Positions 1-10,911 of a stretch of DNA of 64,000 bases are shown here, piece after piece. Positions within the stretch are counted from its first letter, which is position 1, and the number at the start of each line of letters is the position of its first letter. Below the pieces are notes generated by a model. It saw only the letters and a list, made by a program, of their open reading frames with translations. It did not search any database and was not told where the DNA came from. Location: contig JBHJOP010000009.1 of NCBI GenBank assembly GCA_050329575.1, positions 1 through 64,000 on the forward strand. Reading direction: 5' to 3'. A program made the position numbers and the translations under genes. Source of the DNA: JAUXFS01 sp050329575 (GTDB taxonomy: Bacteria > Pseudomonadota > Alphaproteobacteria > Rhodospirillales > Defluviicoccaceae).

Positions 1-478
1 AGGCGGAGACGGCGGTGAGCAGGGCGAGCGCCAGCCCGGCGGGAACGAAGCCCCACCACACGGGAACCGCGAGCACCATGGTCACCTCGCGGAAGCGGGC
101 GAGGTCGAGGCCGCCCAGCACCAGCCGCCAGGTCAGCACCCCGGCGATCCCGGTCAGTGCCAGGTTGCCGGCGAGTTCGAGCGCGGCGCGGGTCCTCAGC
201 GAGGCGCCGCGGGTGAACAGGTCGACGACGATGTGGCCACGCACCAGCTGGGCATAAGGGAGGAACGCGAAAATGGCGACCGCAACCCCGATCTCGACCA
301 GTTCGAAGTCGCCGGCGAGCGGCCGCGACAGCAAACCCCGGCCGGCCACCGAGGCGACGGTCAGCACCATCACGGCGAGCAGCACCAAGCCGCCGAAGAC
401 GGCAAACACCACCGAGATCCGATGGAGGGTGCGACCGGCCCGTCCCCGCCGAAAGCCCGCCGGCTGCCGCCCGTTCAC
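1..478 (-). CDS. TRAP transporter small permease, DctQ family (partial)
   Basis: Small membrane subunit of a tripartite ATP-independent periplasmic transporter, which couples organic acid uptake to an ion gradient. I translated it by hand: about 159 codons from a GTG at 478, running off the window edge, so the C-terminus is missing. The hydrophobic segments near residues 22-45 and 60-80, followed by the stretch LVRGHIVVDLF, are typical of DctQ proteins. It starts 29 bases after the dctP stop on the same strand, the usual P-Q-M order, so a dctM large permease is expected just outside the window. Start choice is uncertain because the upstream Shine-Dalgarno is weak. Confidence 0.8.
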   Translation of the reverse strand, partial: MNGRQPAGFRRGRAGRTLHRISVVFAVFGGLVLLAVMVLTVASVAGRGLLSRPLAGDFELVEIGVAVAIFAFLPYAQLVRGHIVVDLFTRGASLRTRAALELAGNLALTGIAGVLTWRLVLGGLDLARFREVTMVLAVPVWWGFVPAGLALALLTAVSA

Positions 479-506
479 CGGTCCGCCCGCACCGCCCGCA
501 CGGCGG

Positions 507-1580
507 TCACCGGGAATACTTGGTGATCAGCGCCCGCGCGGTCGCGAGCAGCGCCTCGCCGTCGTCGCCGGCCCGGGTCCGCTCGTCGATCCAGCGAAGG
601 ATCACCGGCCGCGTCGCCTCCTGCCAGCGGGCGAGTTCGGCGCCGTCGACGACGAACAGTTGGTTGCCGCGCTCGACGGCCTCGCGGCGGCCGGGCTCTT
701 CGGCCTCGTCCCAGATCGCGCCCGCTTCCAGCGCCAGGGCGATGCCGGCGTTGTCGTCGATCACCCGCCGCAGCGCCGGGGCGAGCGACCGGTAGCGGTC
801 CTTGTTCATCAGCAACAGGAACACCAGCGTGTAGAAGCCGCGCTCGCCGGCGAACTCGGTGTGGCTGTCGACCAGTTCGTGGATGCGCAGCGGACGGGCG
901 ACCTCGAACGGAAGCGCCGCCCCGTCGACGACGCCGCGCGACAGTGCCTCCGGCACCTGCGGTACCGGCATCCCGACCGGCGTCGCGCCGAGGGCGGCGA
1001 GGGCGTCGTTGATCGGCCGGCTGGGAACCCGGATCCTGGCGCCGACAAGGTCGTCGCGGCGGCGGACCGGGCGGCCGCGCATGTGCAAGGCACCGGGCGC
1101 GTGGACATGGACCAGGATCGGGTGGACGGCAGCGAGTTCGTCGCGGGCGACGGTCGTGGCATATTCGTGGGCGGCGGCGCTGGTCGCCCGCGCGGTCGCG
1201 GCGACGAACGGCAGCTCGATCACTTCCAGCTTGGGAAAACGCCCGGGCGTGTAGCCGGCGACCGTCCACACCAGGTCGACGACGCCGTCTCGGACCTGGT
1301 CGAAGAGCTGCGGCGGTTTGCCGCCGAGCTGCATCGAGGGGTAGATCTCGACCGCGATGCGGCCGTCGGACTGGGTTTCGACCCGCTGCGCCCACGGCGC
1401 GATCAGCCGCTGGTGGGCGGTGGAGGTCGTTGGCAGGAAGTGATGCAGCCTCAGCGTCACGTCGGTGGCGGAAGCGGGACGCACCGCGACGACGGCCATC
1501 ACCCCGAGCGTGGCGAGCATGGCGAACAGCACCACCGCCGCGCGCCGGCCCGCCGGTTCTCGCTCCGTCGCGTCGCCCAA
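507..1580 (-). CDS. TRAP transporter substrate-binding protein, DctP family
   Basis: Periplasmic solute-binding protein of the TRAP system encoded with the adjacent DctQ. A Sec signal peptide (hydrophobic core VVLFAMLATLGVMAVVAV, then PASA) is followed by the DctP fold. The segment GARIRVPSRP carries the arginine that usually pairs with the substrate carboxylate. I chose a TTG start at 1580 because a GAGG lies just upstream and it places a short basic n-region before the signal peptide. The frame stays open to 1682, but the extra residues are proline/arginine-rich and would bury the signal. The substrate cannot be told from sequence; C4-dicarboxylates or other organic acids are typical. Confidence 0.88.
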   Translation of the reverse strand: MGDATEREPAGRRAAVVLFAMLATLGVMAVVAVRPASATDVTLRLHHFLPTTSTAHQRLIAPWAQRVETQSDGRIAVEIYPSMQLGGKPPQLFDQVRDGVVDLVWTVAGYTPGRFPKLEVIELPFVAATARATSAAAHEYATTVARDELAAVHPILVHVHAPGALHMRGRPVRRRDDLVGARIRVPSRPINDALAALGATPVGMPVPQVPEALSRGVVDGAALPFEVARPLRIHELVDSHTEFAGERGFYTLVFLLLMNKDRYRSLAPALRRVIDDNAGIALALEAGAIWDEAEEPGRREAVERGNQLFVVDGAELARWQEATRPVILRWIDERTRAGDDGEALLATARALITKYSR

Positions 1581-1738
1581 CCCACCCTCGCTGTCCGTCC
1601 GCCCGGGGCACGCGCCCCTCTCCGACCGCCGATGCTGTTGCCATCGCTGCGCAAAGTCAACGCCGGTGGCGGGCAGCGGCAAGCCGGCCGTCTCGACCCT
1701 ACATCAGGGGTGGACCCTCTGCCAGCCGAGGATCGCCG

Positions 1739-2794
1739 ATGGATGCCGCTCCGCCCCGCCTGCTGTCGCTCGCGACCGTCGTGCCGCCCCACAGGCTGCG
1801 CCAGCGTGACGTCCAAGGTCGCGCGCCGGCGATCTTCCGCGAGGACCCGGCCGCCGTCGACCGCCTGATGCCGGTGTTCGCCAACGCCGGCATCGAGAGC
1901 CGGTATTCCTGCGTTCCGGCGCCCTGGTACGAGGACGACCACGGCTGGCCGGATCGCAACGCCCTCTACATCGGCGCCAGCCTGGAGCTCCTGACCGCCG
2001 CGGCGGCGCGGGCGCTGGCCGGGGCCGGACTCGACGCCGCCGCCATCGATGCCATCGTCTGCGTCTCGACCACCGGCATCGCCACCCCCAGCCTCGACGC
2101 CCGCCTGCTCGACCGGCTGCCGTTCCGCCGCGATGTCCGCCGGTTGCCGGTGTTCGGGCTCGGCTGCGCCGGCGGCGTCCTCGGTCTCGCCCGCGCTGCC
2201 GACATGGCGGCGGCGCGGCCGGCCTCGCGGGGGCTGCTTCTGGTCGTCGAGCCGTGCGCGCTGACCTTCCGCCGCCGCGATCGGTCGACCGCCAACATCG
2301 TCGCCGCGGCGCTGTTCGGCGACGGGGCCGCCGCCGCGGTACTGTCGACGGCCGGCGACGGACCGGCGATCGTCGCTGCCGGCGAGCACACCTGGCCGGA
2401 CAGCGCCAGCATCATGGGTTGGGGCGTCGAGGCGGACGGTCTGGCGGTGATCTTCTCCCGCGACATCCCGCAGCTGATCCGCAGTCGGCTGCCGGCGGTG
2501 GTCGACGACTTCCTGGGCCGGAACGGCCTCACCCGCGCCGACATCGACCGCTTCGTCTGCCATCCGGGCGGCGCCAAGGTGGTGGACGCGCTCGAGCAGG
2601 CGTTGGCGCTGCCGCCGGGCGCTCTCGACCATAGCCGCGGCGTGCTGCGCGATTTCGGTAACATGTCGGCGGCGACCGTGCTGTTCGTGCTGGAACGGAC
2701 CTGGGCGGTGGGTGACCTGCGGGGCCGGGCGTTGATGACCGCGGTTGGCCCCGGCTTCTCCGCCGGGTTCGCGGTCCTGGAAACCGGCTCGTGA
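1739..2794 (+). CDS. Type III polyketide synthase (chalcone/stilbene synthase family)
   Basis: Homodimeric ketosynthase that extends an acyl-CoA starter with malonyl-CoA and cyclises the product; bacterial members make alkylresorcinols, alkylpyrones or phloroglucinols. The 351-residue length is normal. The Cys-His-Asn triad is visible: Cys143 in GLGCAGG, His275 in FVCHPGG and Asn308 in FGNMSA. Its stop overlaps the start of an isoprenylcysteine-carboxyl-methyltransferase-type gene. That pairing is known from bpsA-bpsB of Bacillus and srsA-srsB of Streptomyces, where the second enzyme methylates the polyketide. An alkylpyrone or alkylresorcinol product is therefore the best inference. It diverges from the TRAP operon across about 160 bp. 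Confidence 0.92.
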   Translation: MDAAPPRLLSLATVVPPHRLRQRDVQGRAPAIFREDPAAVDRLMPVFANAGIESRYSCVPAPWYEDDHGWPDRNALYIGASLELLTAAAARALAGAGLDAAAIDAIVCVSTTGIATPSLDARLLDRLPFRRDVRRLPVFGLGCAGGVLGLARAADMAAARPASRGLLLVVEPCALTFRRRDRSTANIVAAALFGDGAAAAVLSTAGDGPAIVAAGEHTWPDSASIMGWGVEADGLAVIFSRDIPQLIRSRLPAVVDDFLGRNGLTRADIDRFVCHPGGAKVVDALEQALALPPGALDHSRGVLRDFGNMSAATVLFVLERTWAVGDLRGRALMTAVGPGFSAGFAVLETGS

Positions 2795-3294
2795 TCGGCC
2801 CCTGCCAGGGGGTGGTGCTGGTTGTCGCGCTGCAACGACTGGCCGAGGTGGCACTGGGCGAGCGCAACCGCCGCCGACTGGTCGCCCGCGGCGGCGTCGA
2901 GGTCGGAGCCGGGCACTATCCGCTGTTCTTCCTCGTCCATGGCGGCTGGCTGGTCAGCCTTGCGGTGCTGGTCCCGGCCGACGCGGCGATCGTCTGGCCG
3001 TGGCTGGTCTTGTTCGTGGCCTTGCAGCCGCTGCGGCTGTGGGTGATCGCCAGCCTGGGAGCGCGCTGGACGACGCGCATCGTCGTCGTGCCGGGCGAAC
3101 CGCTCGTCGAGCGCGGCCCGTACCGCCTGGTCCGCCATCCCAACTACGTCGTCGTCGTCCTGGAGATCGCGGCGCTGCCGCTCGCCTTCGATGCGTTCGC
3201 CATCGCCGCCGTGTTCTCGCTCGCCAACGCTCTCCTGCTCCGCCACCGCATCCGCATCGAGGCGGCGGCGCTCGGCCCGCTGCGCCGGCCCTGA
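2791..3294 (+). CDS. Isoprenylcysteine carboxyl methyltransferase (ICMT) family membrane methyltransferase
   Basis: Integral-membrane SAM-dependent methyltransferase of 167 residues with several hydrophobic helices and the hallmark GPYRLVRHPNYV near residues 110-121, where the ICMT family binds SAM. It starts at a GTG overlapping the polyketide synthase stop (GTGA), so the two are translationally coupled. Bacteria lack prenylated CaaX proteins, and ICMT homologues next to type III synthases (SrsB, BpsB) O-methylate the polyketide. The same job is inferred here: methylation of a lipidic phenol or pyrone in the inner membrane. Confidence 0.85.
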   Translation: MIGPCQGVVLVVALQRLAEVALGERNRRRLVARGGVEVGAGHYPLFFLVHGGWLVSLAVLVPADAAIVWPWLVLFVALQPLRLWVIASLGARWTTRIVVVPGEPLVERGPYRLVRHPNYVVVVLEIAALPLAFDAFAIAAVFSLANALLLRHRIRIEAAALGPLRRP

Positions 3295-3455
3295 GCGCCG
3301 GGGGCAGGCGCACCGCCGGCGACGCACCCCGCCATCGCAACCATCCCCTTCCTCCGTGCGCCGGCGGGGCGGGGACGTGCCCCTTTTCCTGCCGCGCTTT
3401 CCGTGATTTGATCCGACCTTCACCCAAATGCGCCTGCGATCGAGGAGGGACTCCC

Positions 3456-5534
3456 ATGCCAACCGTCTACTTCGGGACCAAGGACGAGCCGGGTTTCGAC
3501 CTGCAACAGAGCGACGATCTGATCGCCGTCCGGACGCGCAGCGGCCAGTCGATCATGCGCGCCGCCGGGCCGGTGCCGAGCCCGCTGTCGGCCGAACTGG
3601 AAGACGGAACGCTGGTCGCCGCCTATCCGGAAGCCGGGGTCGAAGTGTACCGGGTGCCGGTGGGCGCGGCGGCGCGCTCGCTGAGCGATCGCAAGACGGC
3701 GCTGCGGGAGGCCCCGGACGTGCGCTTCGCCGGCGGTGTGCTCGTCGATCCGGCGACCGGCGAGCCGGTCCTCTACACGGAGAACCTGTTCGTCAAGTTC
3801 CTCGACACCGTCGACCCGGACGACTGCATCGCCGTCCTTCGCGACGCCGGGCTGGCGGTGAAGAACGAGGTGACGTACGCGACCAACGCCTATTTCGTCG
3901 CCGCGCCGGACGGCACCGGTCAGGACGTGTTCGAGATCGCCGCCCGCCTGCTCGGGCACGAAGACGTCGAATACAGCCATCCCGAACTGATCCGGATGCG
4001 GGCGAGAAAGGCCATCTTTCCCGAACAGTGGCATCTGAAGAAGACCACCGTCGGCGGCGTGCCCGTCGACGCCCACGCCAACGTCGAGGCGGCGCACGAG
4101 ATCGCCCTCGGGGCAGGGGTGACGATCGCCATCATCGACGACGGGGTGGACATCGACCATCCGGAGTTCGGCGGCACCGGCAAGATCGTCGCTCCGCGCG
4201 ACGCCACCTTGCAGTCGAACGATCCGCGCCCCAAGGATCCCTTCGGAACCGGCCCCAACCGCGGCGACAACCACGGCACCGCCTGCGCCGGGGTGGCGTG
4301 CGCGAACGGAACCGCCGGCGCATCCGGGGTGGCCCCGGGGGCGCGGCTGATGCCGATCCGGCTGTCGTCCGGTCTCGGATCGCAGCGGGAAGCCGAGGCG
4401 TTCAAGTGGGCGGCGGACAACGGCGCCGACGTGATCTCATGCAGCTGGGGGCCGCCCGACGGTCGCTGGTGGAACCTCAACGATCCGCAGCACAACCAGA
4501 CGTTCCCGCTGCCGGCCAGCACCCGTCTCGCCATCGACCACGTCGTCGCCAACGGCCGCGGCGGCAAGGGGTGCGTGGTGCTGTTCGCGGCCGGAAACGG
4601 CAACGAGTCGGTCGACAACGACGGCTACGCCAGCTACGCCAAGGTGATCGCGGTGGCGGCGTGCAACGACCGCGGTACCCGGAGCGTCTACAGCGACTTC
4701 GGCAACGCGGTGTGGTGCGCGTTCCCGAGCAGCGATTTCGGCCATCCGCCGTTCAATCATCCGGCGCCGCTGACAAGAGGCATCTGGACCGCCGACCGGG
4801 TCGGCAGCGCCGGCTACAACACCGGCCGCCTCGTCGATGGCGACGCGGTCGGCAACTTCACCAACAGCTTCGGCGGCACCTCCAGCTCCTGCCCGGGCGC
4901 GGCCGGCGTCGCCGCGCTGGTGCTGTCGGTCGATCCGGAGCTGAAGTGGCACGAGGTGAAGGAGCTGTTCAAGCACGCGTGCGACCGGATCGACCCGCAA
5001 GGCGGCGCATACGACGCCTCCGGGCACAGCCCGAGGTACGGGTATGGACGGCTCAACGCCCGCACCGCCGTCGAACTGGCGCAGCCTCAACCGAGAAGCG
5101 CGGTCACCATCAGCCGCACCTTCGACAGCCCGATCCCGGACCTGCAGACGGTGGCCTTCCAGTTGGCGGTGGCGGAGAGCACGCCGGTCGAGGCGCTGTC
5201 GGTCGCGGTCGACCTCAAGCACACCTACATCGGCGATCTGGTGATCACCTTGAGACCGCCGGCCACGACCGGCGTCACACCGATCGTGCTCCACAACCGT
5301 GCCGGCGGCTGGACGAAAAACCTCAACAAGACCTTCGACGTGGTCACCACCCCTGCGCTCGCCGCGATCGCGGGCAAGAGCTGCAAGGGCTCATGGACGC
5401 TGCAGATCCGCGATGCCGCGCCGCAGGACGTCGGCACCCTGGTGTCGTTCTCCCTGACGCTGTCGTTCGTCCATCCGGATCGTGCCGTTCGAGCCCCGCA
5501 GCCGAAGGAGGCAAAGAAGAAGGCGAAGAAGTAG
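3456..5534 (+). CDS. Subtilisin-like serine protease (S8) with C-terminal P-domain
   Basis: Protein of 692 residues. Residues 1-200 are a prodomain-like region. The S8 catalytic domain spans about 215-540, with Asp228 in AIIDDGVD, His273 in DNHGT, oxyanion Asn381 in AAGNGN and Ser476 in GGTSSSCP. A proprotein-convertase P-domain covers about 548-675 (note IGDLVITL and GSWTLQIRD), and a lysine-rich tail ends the protein. The catalytic domain plus P-domain resembles kexin/furin-type convertases. No signal peptide is visible at the start, which is fixed by a strong AGGAGG 8 bases upstream, so secretion would need a non-Sec route or the enzyme is cytoplasmic. The gene appears to stand alone. Confidence 0.93.
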   Translation: MPTVYFGTKDEPGFDLQQSDDLIAVRTRSGQSIMRAAGPVPSPLSAELEDGTLVAAYPEAGVEVYRVPVGAAARSLSDRKTALREAPDVRFAGGVLVDPATGEPVLYTENLFVKFLDTVDPDDCIAVLRDAGLAVKNEVTYATNAYFVAAPDGTGQDVFEIAARLLGHEDVEYSHPELIRMRARKAIFPEQWHLKKTTVGGVPVDAHANVEAAHEIALGAGVTIAIIDDGVDIDHPEFGGTGKIVAPRDATLQSNDPRPKDPFGTGPNRGDNHGTACAGVACANGTAGASGVAPGARLMPIRLSSGLGSQREAEAFKWAADNGADVISCSWGPPDGRWWNLNDPQHNQTFPLPASTRLAIDHVVANGRGGKGCVVLFAAGNGNESVDNDGYASYAKVIAVAACNDRGTRSVYSDFGNAVWCAFPSSDFGHPPFNHPAPLTRGIWTADRVGSAGYNTGRLVDGDAVGNFTNSFGGTSSSCPGAAGVAALVLSVDPELKWHEVKELFKHACDRIDPQGGAYDASGHSPRYGYGRLNARTAVELAQPQPRSAVTISRTFDSPIPDLQTVAFQLAVAESTPVEALSVAVDLKHTYIGDLVITLRPPATTGVTPIVLHNRAGGWTKNLNKTFDVVTTPALAAIAGKSCKGSWTLQIRDAAPQDVGTLVSFSLTLSFVHPDRAVRAPQPKEAKKKAKK

Positions 5535-5570
5535 CCGCCTCGCGTCGCGGCCGGCGCGGCTGCGCCCTGC

Positions 5571-5585
5571 GACCCCAGCGGGGTC
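5571..5585. terminator. GC-rich hairpin between convergent genes
   Basis: Inverted repeat GACCCC-AGC-GGGGTC lies between the protease stop and the convergent DUF3617 gene, overlapping the latter's stop codon. It could end transcription in both directions. No T-run follows, so intrinsic termination is only inferred. Confidence 0.35.
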
Positions 5586-6015
5586 AGCAGTCGCCGAGGC
5601 GGCGGGCGGTCCAGGTGACGTGGGTGGTGAGGGGCTGGCCCTGGATGCGGACCGTGAGGCGCATCCGGCCGTCGACGCGGGTGGCCTCGGAGGTCAGTTC
5701 ACCCTCGCCGGTCGCCACCGGGCCGCCGGCAGGCGAACAGGTCATCGTCCAGCGCATCGTCGGGCCGGCGACGACCTTGTCGGTGATCGTGCAGCCGCCG
5801 TGATCGCGGAGCTGCTTGTCGACGTCGTACTCGGCCTGGCGGATGCACTCGGTGGAGGTCCGCGGCGGCAATGACGGCATGAAGGCGCTCTTGACGGTGG
5901 TCGTCGACTGCCAGAGCCCCGGTTGCACCCGCACCACCTCGCCGGCCGCCGCGCTCGCCGCCAACAGCAGGGCCGCGGCACCGGCCGAGACCACCGCGGT
6001 CGCTCGTTCGGTCAT
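5584..6015 (-). CDS. DUF3617 family periplasmic protein
   Basis: 143-residue exported protein: a signal peptide (AALLLAASAAAGE) is followed by a small domain with the DUF3617 pattern, including QPGLWQSTT, a TECI cysteine and GGCTITDK. The two cysteines and the terminal LGDC could form disulfides. The family is common in Proteobacteria and has no established function. It follows the baeRF gene on the same strand 34 bases downstream and may share its transcript. Confidence 0.8.
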   Translation of the reverse strand: MTERATAVVSAGAAALLLAASAAAGEVVRVQPGLWQSTTTVKSAFMPSLPPRTSTECIRQAEYDVDKQLRDHGGCTITDKVVAGPTMRWTMTCSPAGGPVATGEGELTSEATRVDGRMRLTVRIQGQPLTTHVTWTARRLGDC

Positions 6016-6049
6016 GTCTGGGGCCCGCTGGTTGCGCCGCCGCGGTCGC

Positions 6050-7177
6050 TCACGGCGGCGGCAGCGGGGTGCGGAGGATGGCGGCCAGCGGCGCGTCTGC
6101 CGGGAGGTCCTCGCCGCGGACGCTGAGCACCCGGGCGCCGGTCAGCAACGCCCGGCGGGCGATCTCGTCGACGACGCCGTAGCTCGAGGCGCCGGCCGCG
6201 CCGACAAGGGTGACGGTGCCGTCGTCGTCGACAGTGCCCGGCACCACCCGATCCATGTCGACGAGCAGGGTGTCGACGATCCCGAGTGTGGCGGCGCGCG
6301 CCGCGGCGGCCGCATCGGTGGTCGCCCGTCGCTGCCGGTCGCGCTGGGCGAACAGCTCCTTCAGTCCGTCGATGGCGGTGGCGTACAGGTCATCGAGGAT
6401 CGGCCGTGCAGCACGGGCCAGCTCATGGTCGGGAGTCTTGTCGGGGGAGCCGGGAACGGCGGCGGCGGTCAGATGCGGATAGCTGTTGACCGAGCGGTAG
6501 ATGGAGGCGATCGGCTCGGCGGCGGCGAGGATCAGCGGTGTCTCGGCCCCGGCGAGCAGGGCCCGCATCGCCCCGTCGACCTGGCGGGCGTACTGGCGGA
6601 GCAGCACCTTCTTGCCCTCCGCGCCTTGAAGCCGACGCTTCGCCGAGCGGTCGTTGAGGGAGGCCCGGCCGACCGCGCTCGCGGCGTCGGTCGGCATGCC
6701 GTCGACGGCGACCGGAGTCGGCGGCAGATCGGCGGTCACCTCGATCAGCCGGGTGCCGTTCTCCGACAGTGCCAGCACGAACGCCTCGTGGGGGAAGGTG
6801 ACGGCGCGCAGCAGCGGTTTGAGATGAAACCGGTCGGCGACCTCGACGACCTCGGTCAGCCGGTTCGGCAGCCGGAAGGTGCGCACCCGGTCCGGCGTCG
6901 CCAGCACCGCCAGCGAATGCGCCTGATACTTCCAGAACACGACGTCGTCGACGACGTCGGCGAACTGCTCGTCTAGCAGGAGAATCTGGCGCTTGTCGGC
7001 CCCGGCGGCGGTCAGCTGGTCGATCGCCGCCCGCGCCAGGTTCTTGAGCAGGATGCGGTCGGCCTCGGCATCCGGGGTGACCGGCGAGGTCGGCAGATAG
7101 AGGGAGGCGCAGATGTCGCCCCGCTCCGCGGCGAGCGTCCTCAGTTCGGGCAGGGTGGGGATGTCGACGTGTAGCAT
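6050..7177 (-). CDS. baeRF-type protein (bacterial homologue of archaeo-eukaryotic release factor eRF1)
   Basis: 375-residue soluble protein whose layout matches the bacterial archaeo-eukaryotic release-factor families (baeRF/Baeri). It has an N-terminal domain with SLYLPTSPVTPDAEAD, a middle segment VLATPDRVRTFRLPNRL, and an eRF1 domain-3-like C-terminus ending in VDEIARRALLTGARVLSVR. I see no GGQ motif, so peptide release activity is not supported. baeRF proteins have been proposed to act in ribosome rescue or stress. The open frame runs on upstream inside gyrB; the real start is the ATG at 7177, in the 47-bp gap after the gyrB stop. Confidence 0.75.
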   Translation of the reverse strand: MLHVDIPTLPELRTLAAERGDICASLYLPTSPVTPDAEADRILLKNLARAAIDQLTAAGADKRQILLLDEQFADVVDDVVFWKYQAHSLAVLATPDRVRTFRLPNRLTEVVEVADRFHLKPLLRAVTFPHEAFVLALSENGTRLIEVTADLPPTPVAVDGMPTDAASAVGRASLNDRSAKRRLQGAEGKKVLLRQYARQVDGAMRALLAGAETPLILAAAEPIASIYRSVNSYPHLTAAAVPGSPDKTPDHELARAARPILDDLYATAIDGLKELFAQRDRQRRATTDAAAAARAATLGIVDTLLVDMDRVVPGTVDDDGTVTLVGAAGASSYGVVDEIARRALLTGARVLSVRGEDLPADAPLAAILRTPLPPP

Positions 7178-7224
7178 GATGGGGATCCTCGGCGAGCGGT
7201 TGGAGAAGAAAAGCGGCGGAGCGA

Positions 7225-9677
<2,453 letters not shown>

Positions 9678-9681
<4 letters not shown>

Positions 9682-10886
9682 CCGTCCCCCCTTCGTCGGG
9701 TCGCCGAGCCGCCCTCCACCGCGAAGAACTGGGCGCGGCCGGCGAGCGGTTCGAACAGACCGACGTCGGTGCCAGCGTACCACGCCTGGGCGTCGAGCGC
9801 GGCCACCGCCTCGAACAGAGCGGCACGGTGGCGGGCATCAAGGTGGGCCGCCACCTCGTCCAGCAGCAGCACCGGCGTCGAAGCACGTTCGGTCGCCTGC
9901 AGCCGGGCGGCAGCCAGCACGATGGCGATCAGCAGCACCTTCTGCTCGCCGGTCGAGCACGCCGCTGCCGACCGCCCACTCGCCGCATGGGACACCTTGA
10001 GGTCGCTCTTGTGGGGACCGACCGCGGCGCCGCCCGCCTCGGCGTCGAGCCGCCTGCTGTCGGCAAGCGCCTCTCGCAGCCGGTCTTCGGCGACCAGCGC
10101 CGGGGCCTCGTCGAGCCAGCTCTCGACCGCGCCGCTGGTTGCCAGCATCGCGCCCGGGAACGGCCCGCCGCCCTCGGTTGACGCGCGTGACAGCCGGACC
10201 ACCAGATCGCGGCGGGCCGCGGCGACGGCGACGCCGTCGGCGGCCATGATCTCCTCGAGGGCGGTCAGCCACGCCGGATCGGCCTGACCTCGCCTCAGCA
10301 GCCGCGCCCGTTGCTGCAGGGCGCGCTCGTAGGCTCCGACGCGGCCGGCATGGGCGGGGTCGATCCCGAACACCAGCCGGTCGAGGAACCGCCGGCGCGC
10401 CGCGGTGCCGTCGACGAACAGCCGGTCCATCTCCGGCGTCACCCAGGTGACGCCGACGATCGCGGCGAGGGCCGACTGCGACTTGGCGGGATGGCCGTCG
10501 ATGCGCACCTGCCGCCGGTCGCGGGCCTGGGCGGCGGCGGCGGCGCTGCGCCCGGTGCCGATATCGACCGCGCCGGTCGCGGTCCTGATCTGGGCCGCCA
10601 CCGCCCAGTCCGCCGCCGGCTGATCGCCGGTCCGCCGTCCGATTTCGTCCAGCCTGGCGCGCCTGAGGCCGCGACCCGGCGACAGCAGCGACACGGCTTC
10701 GAGCAGCGTGGTCTTGCCGGCACCGTTGGGGCCGGTGAGGACCACCGGTTCCGGCCCGGTTTCCAGACGCTGCCGGTCGTAGCAGCGGAAACCGGTCAGG
10801 GTCAGCCGGGCGACGGAAACGCGTTGCTGAAGATCCGGCCGCGCCGCCCGGGATGGGGACCGCTCGCTGGGTGAAGCCAGGGCCAT
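9678..10886 (-). CDS. recF: DNA replication/repair protein RecF
   Basis: SMC-like ATPase that helps load RecA at single-strand gaps. It has 402 residues, with Walker A GPNGAGKTT near residue 52, an ABC-type signature region STGEQK, and Walker B VLLLDEVAAHLD near the end. It lies 25 bp downstream of dnaN and overlaps gyrB. The N-terminal 22 residues before VARLTLTGFRCY are unusually long and arginine-rich, so a GTG start nearer that motif is possible. Confidence 0.96.
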
Positions 10887-10911
10887 GGAACCGCGCAGCG
10901 CCGGTCGTCCT

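Noticed and set aside
273..1868. Long plus-strand open frame across the TRAP genes
   Set aside because: Its translation is arginine/glycine-rich with no recognisable domain, and it is antisense to the clear DctP and DctQ proteins.
2745..3455. Upstream extension of the protease reading frame
   Set aside because: It overlaps the well-supported ICMT gene in another frame, and the real start at 3456 has a strong AGGAGG.
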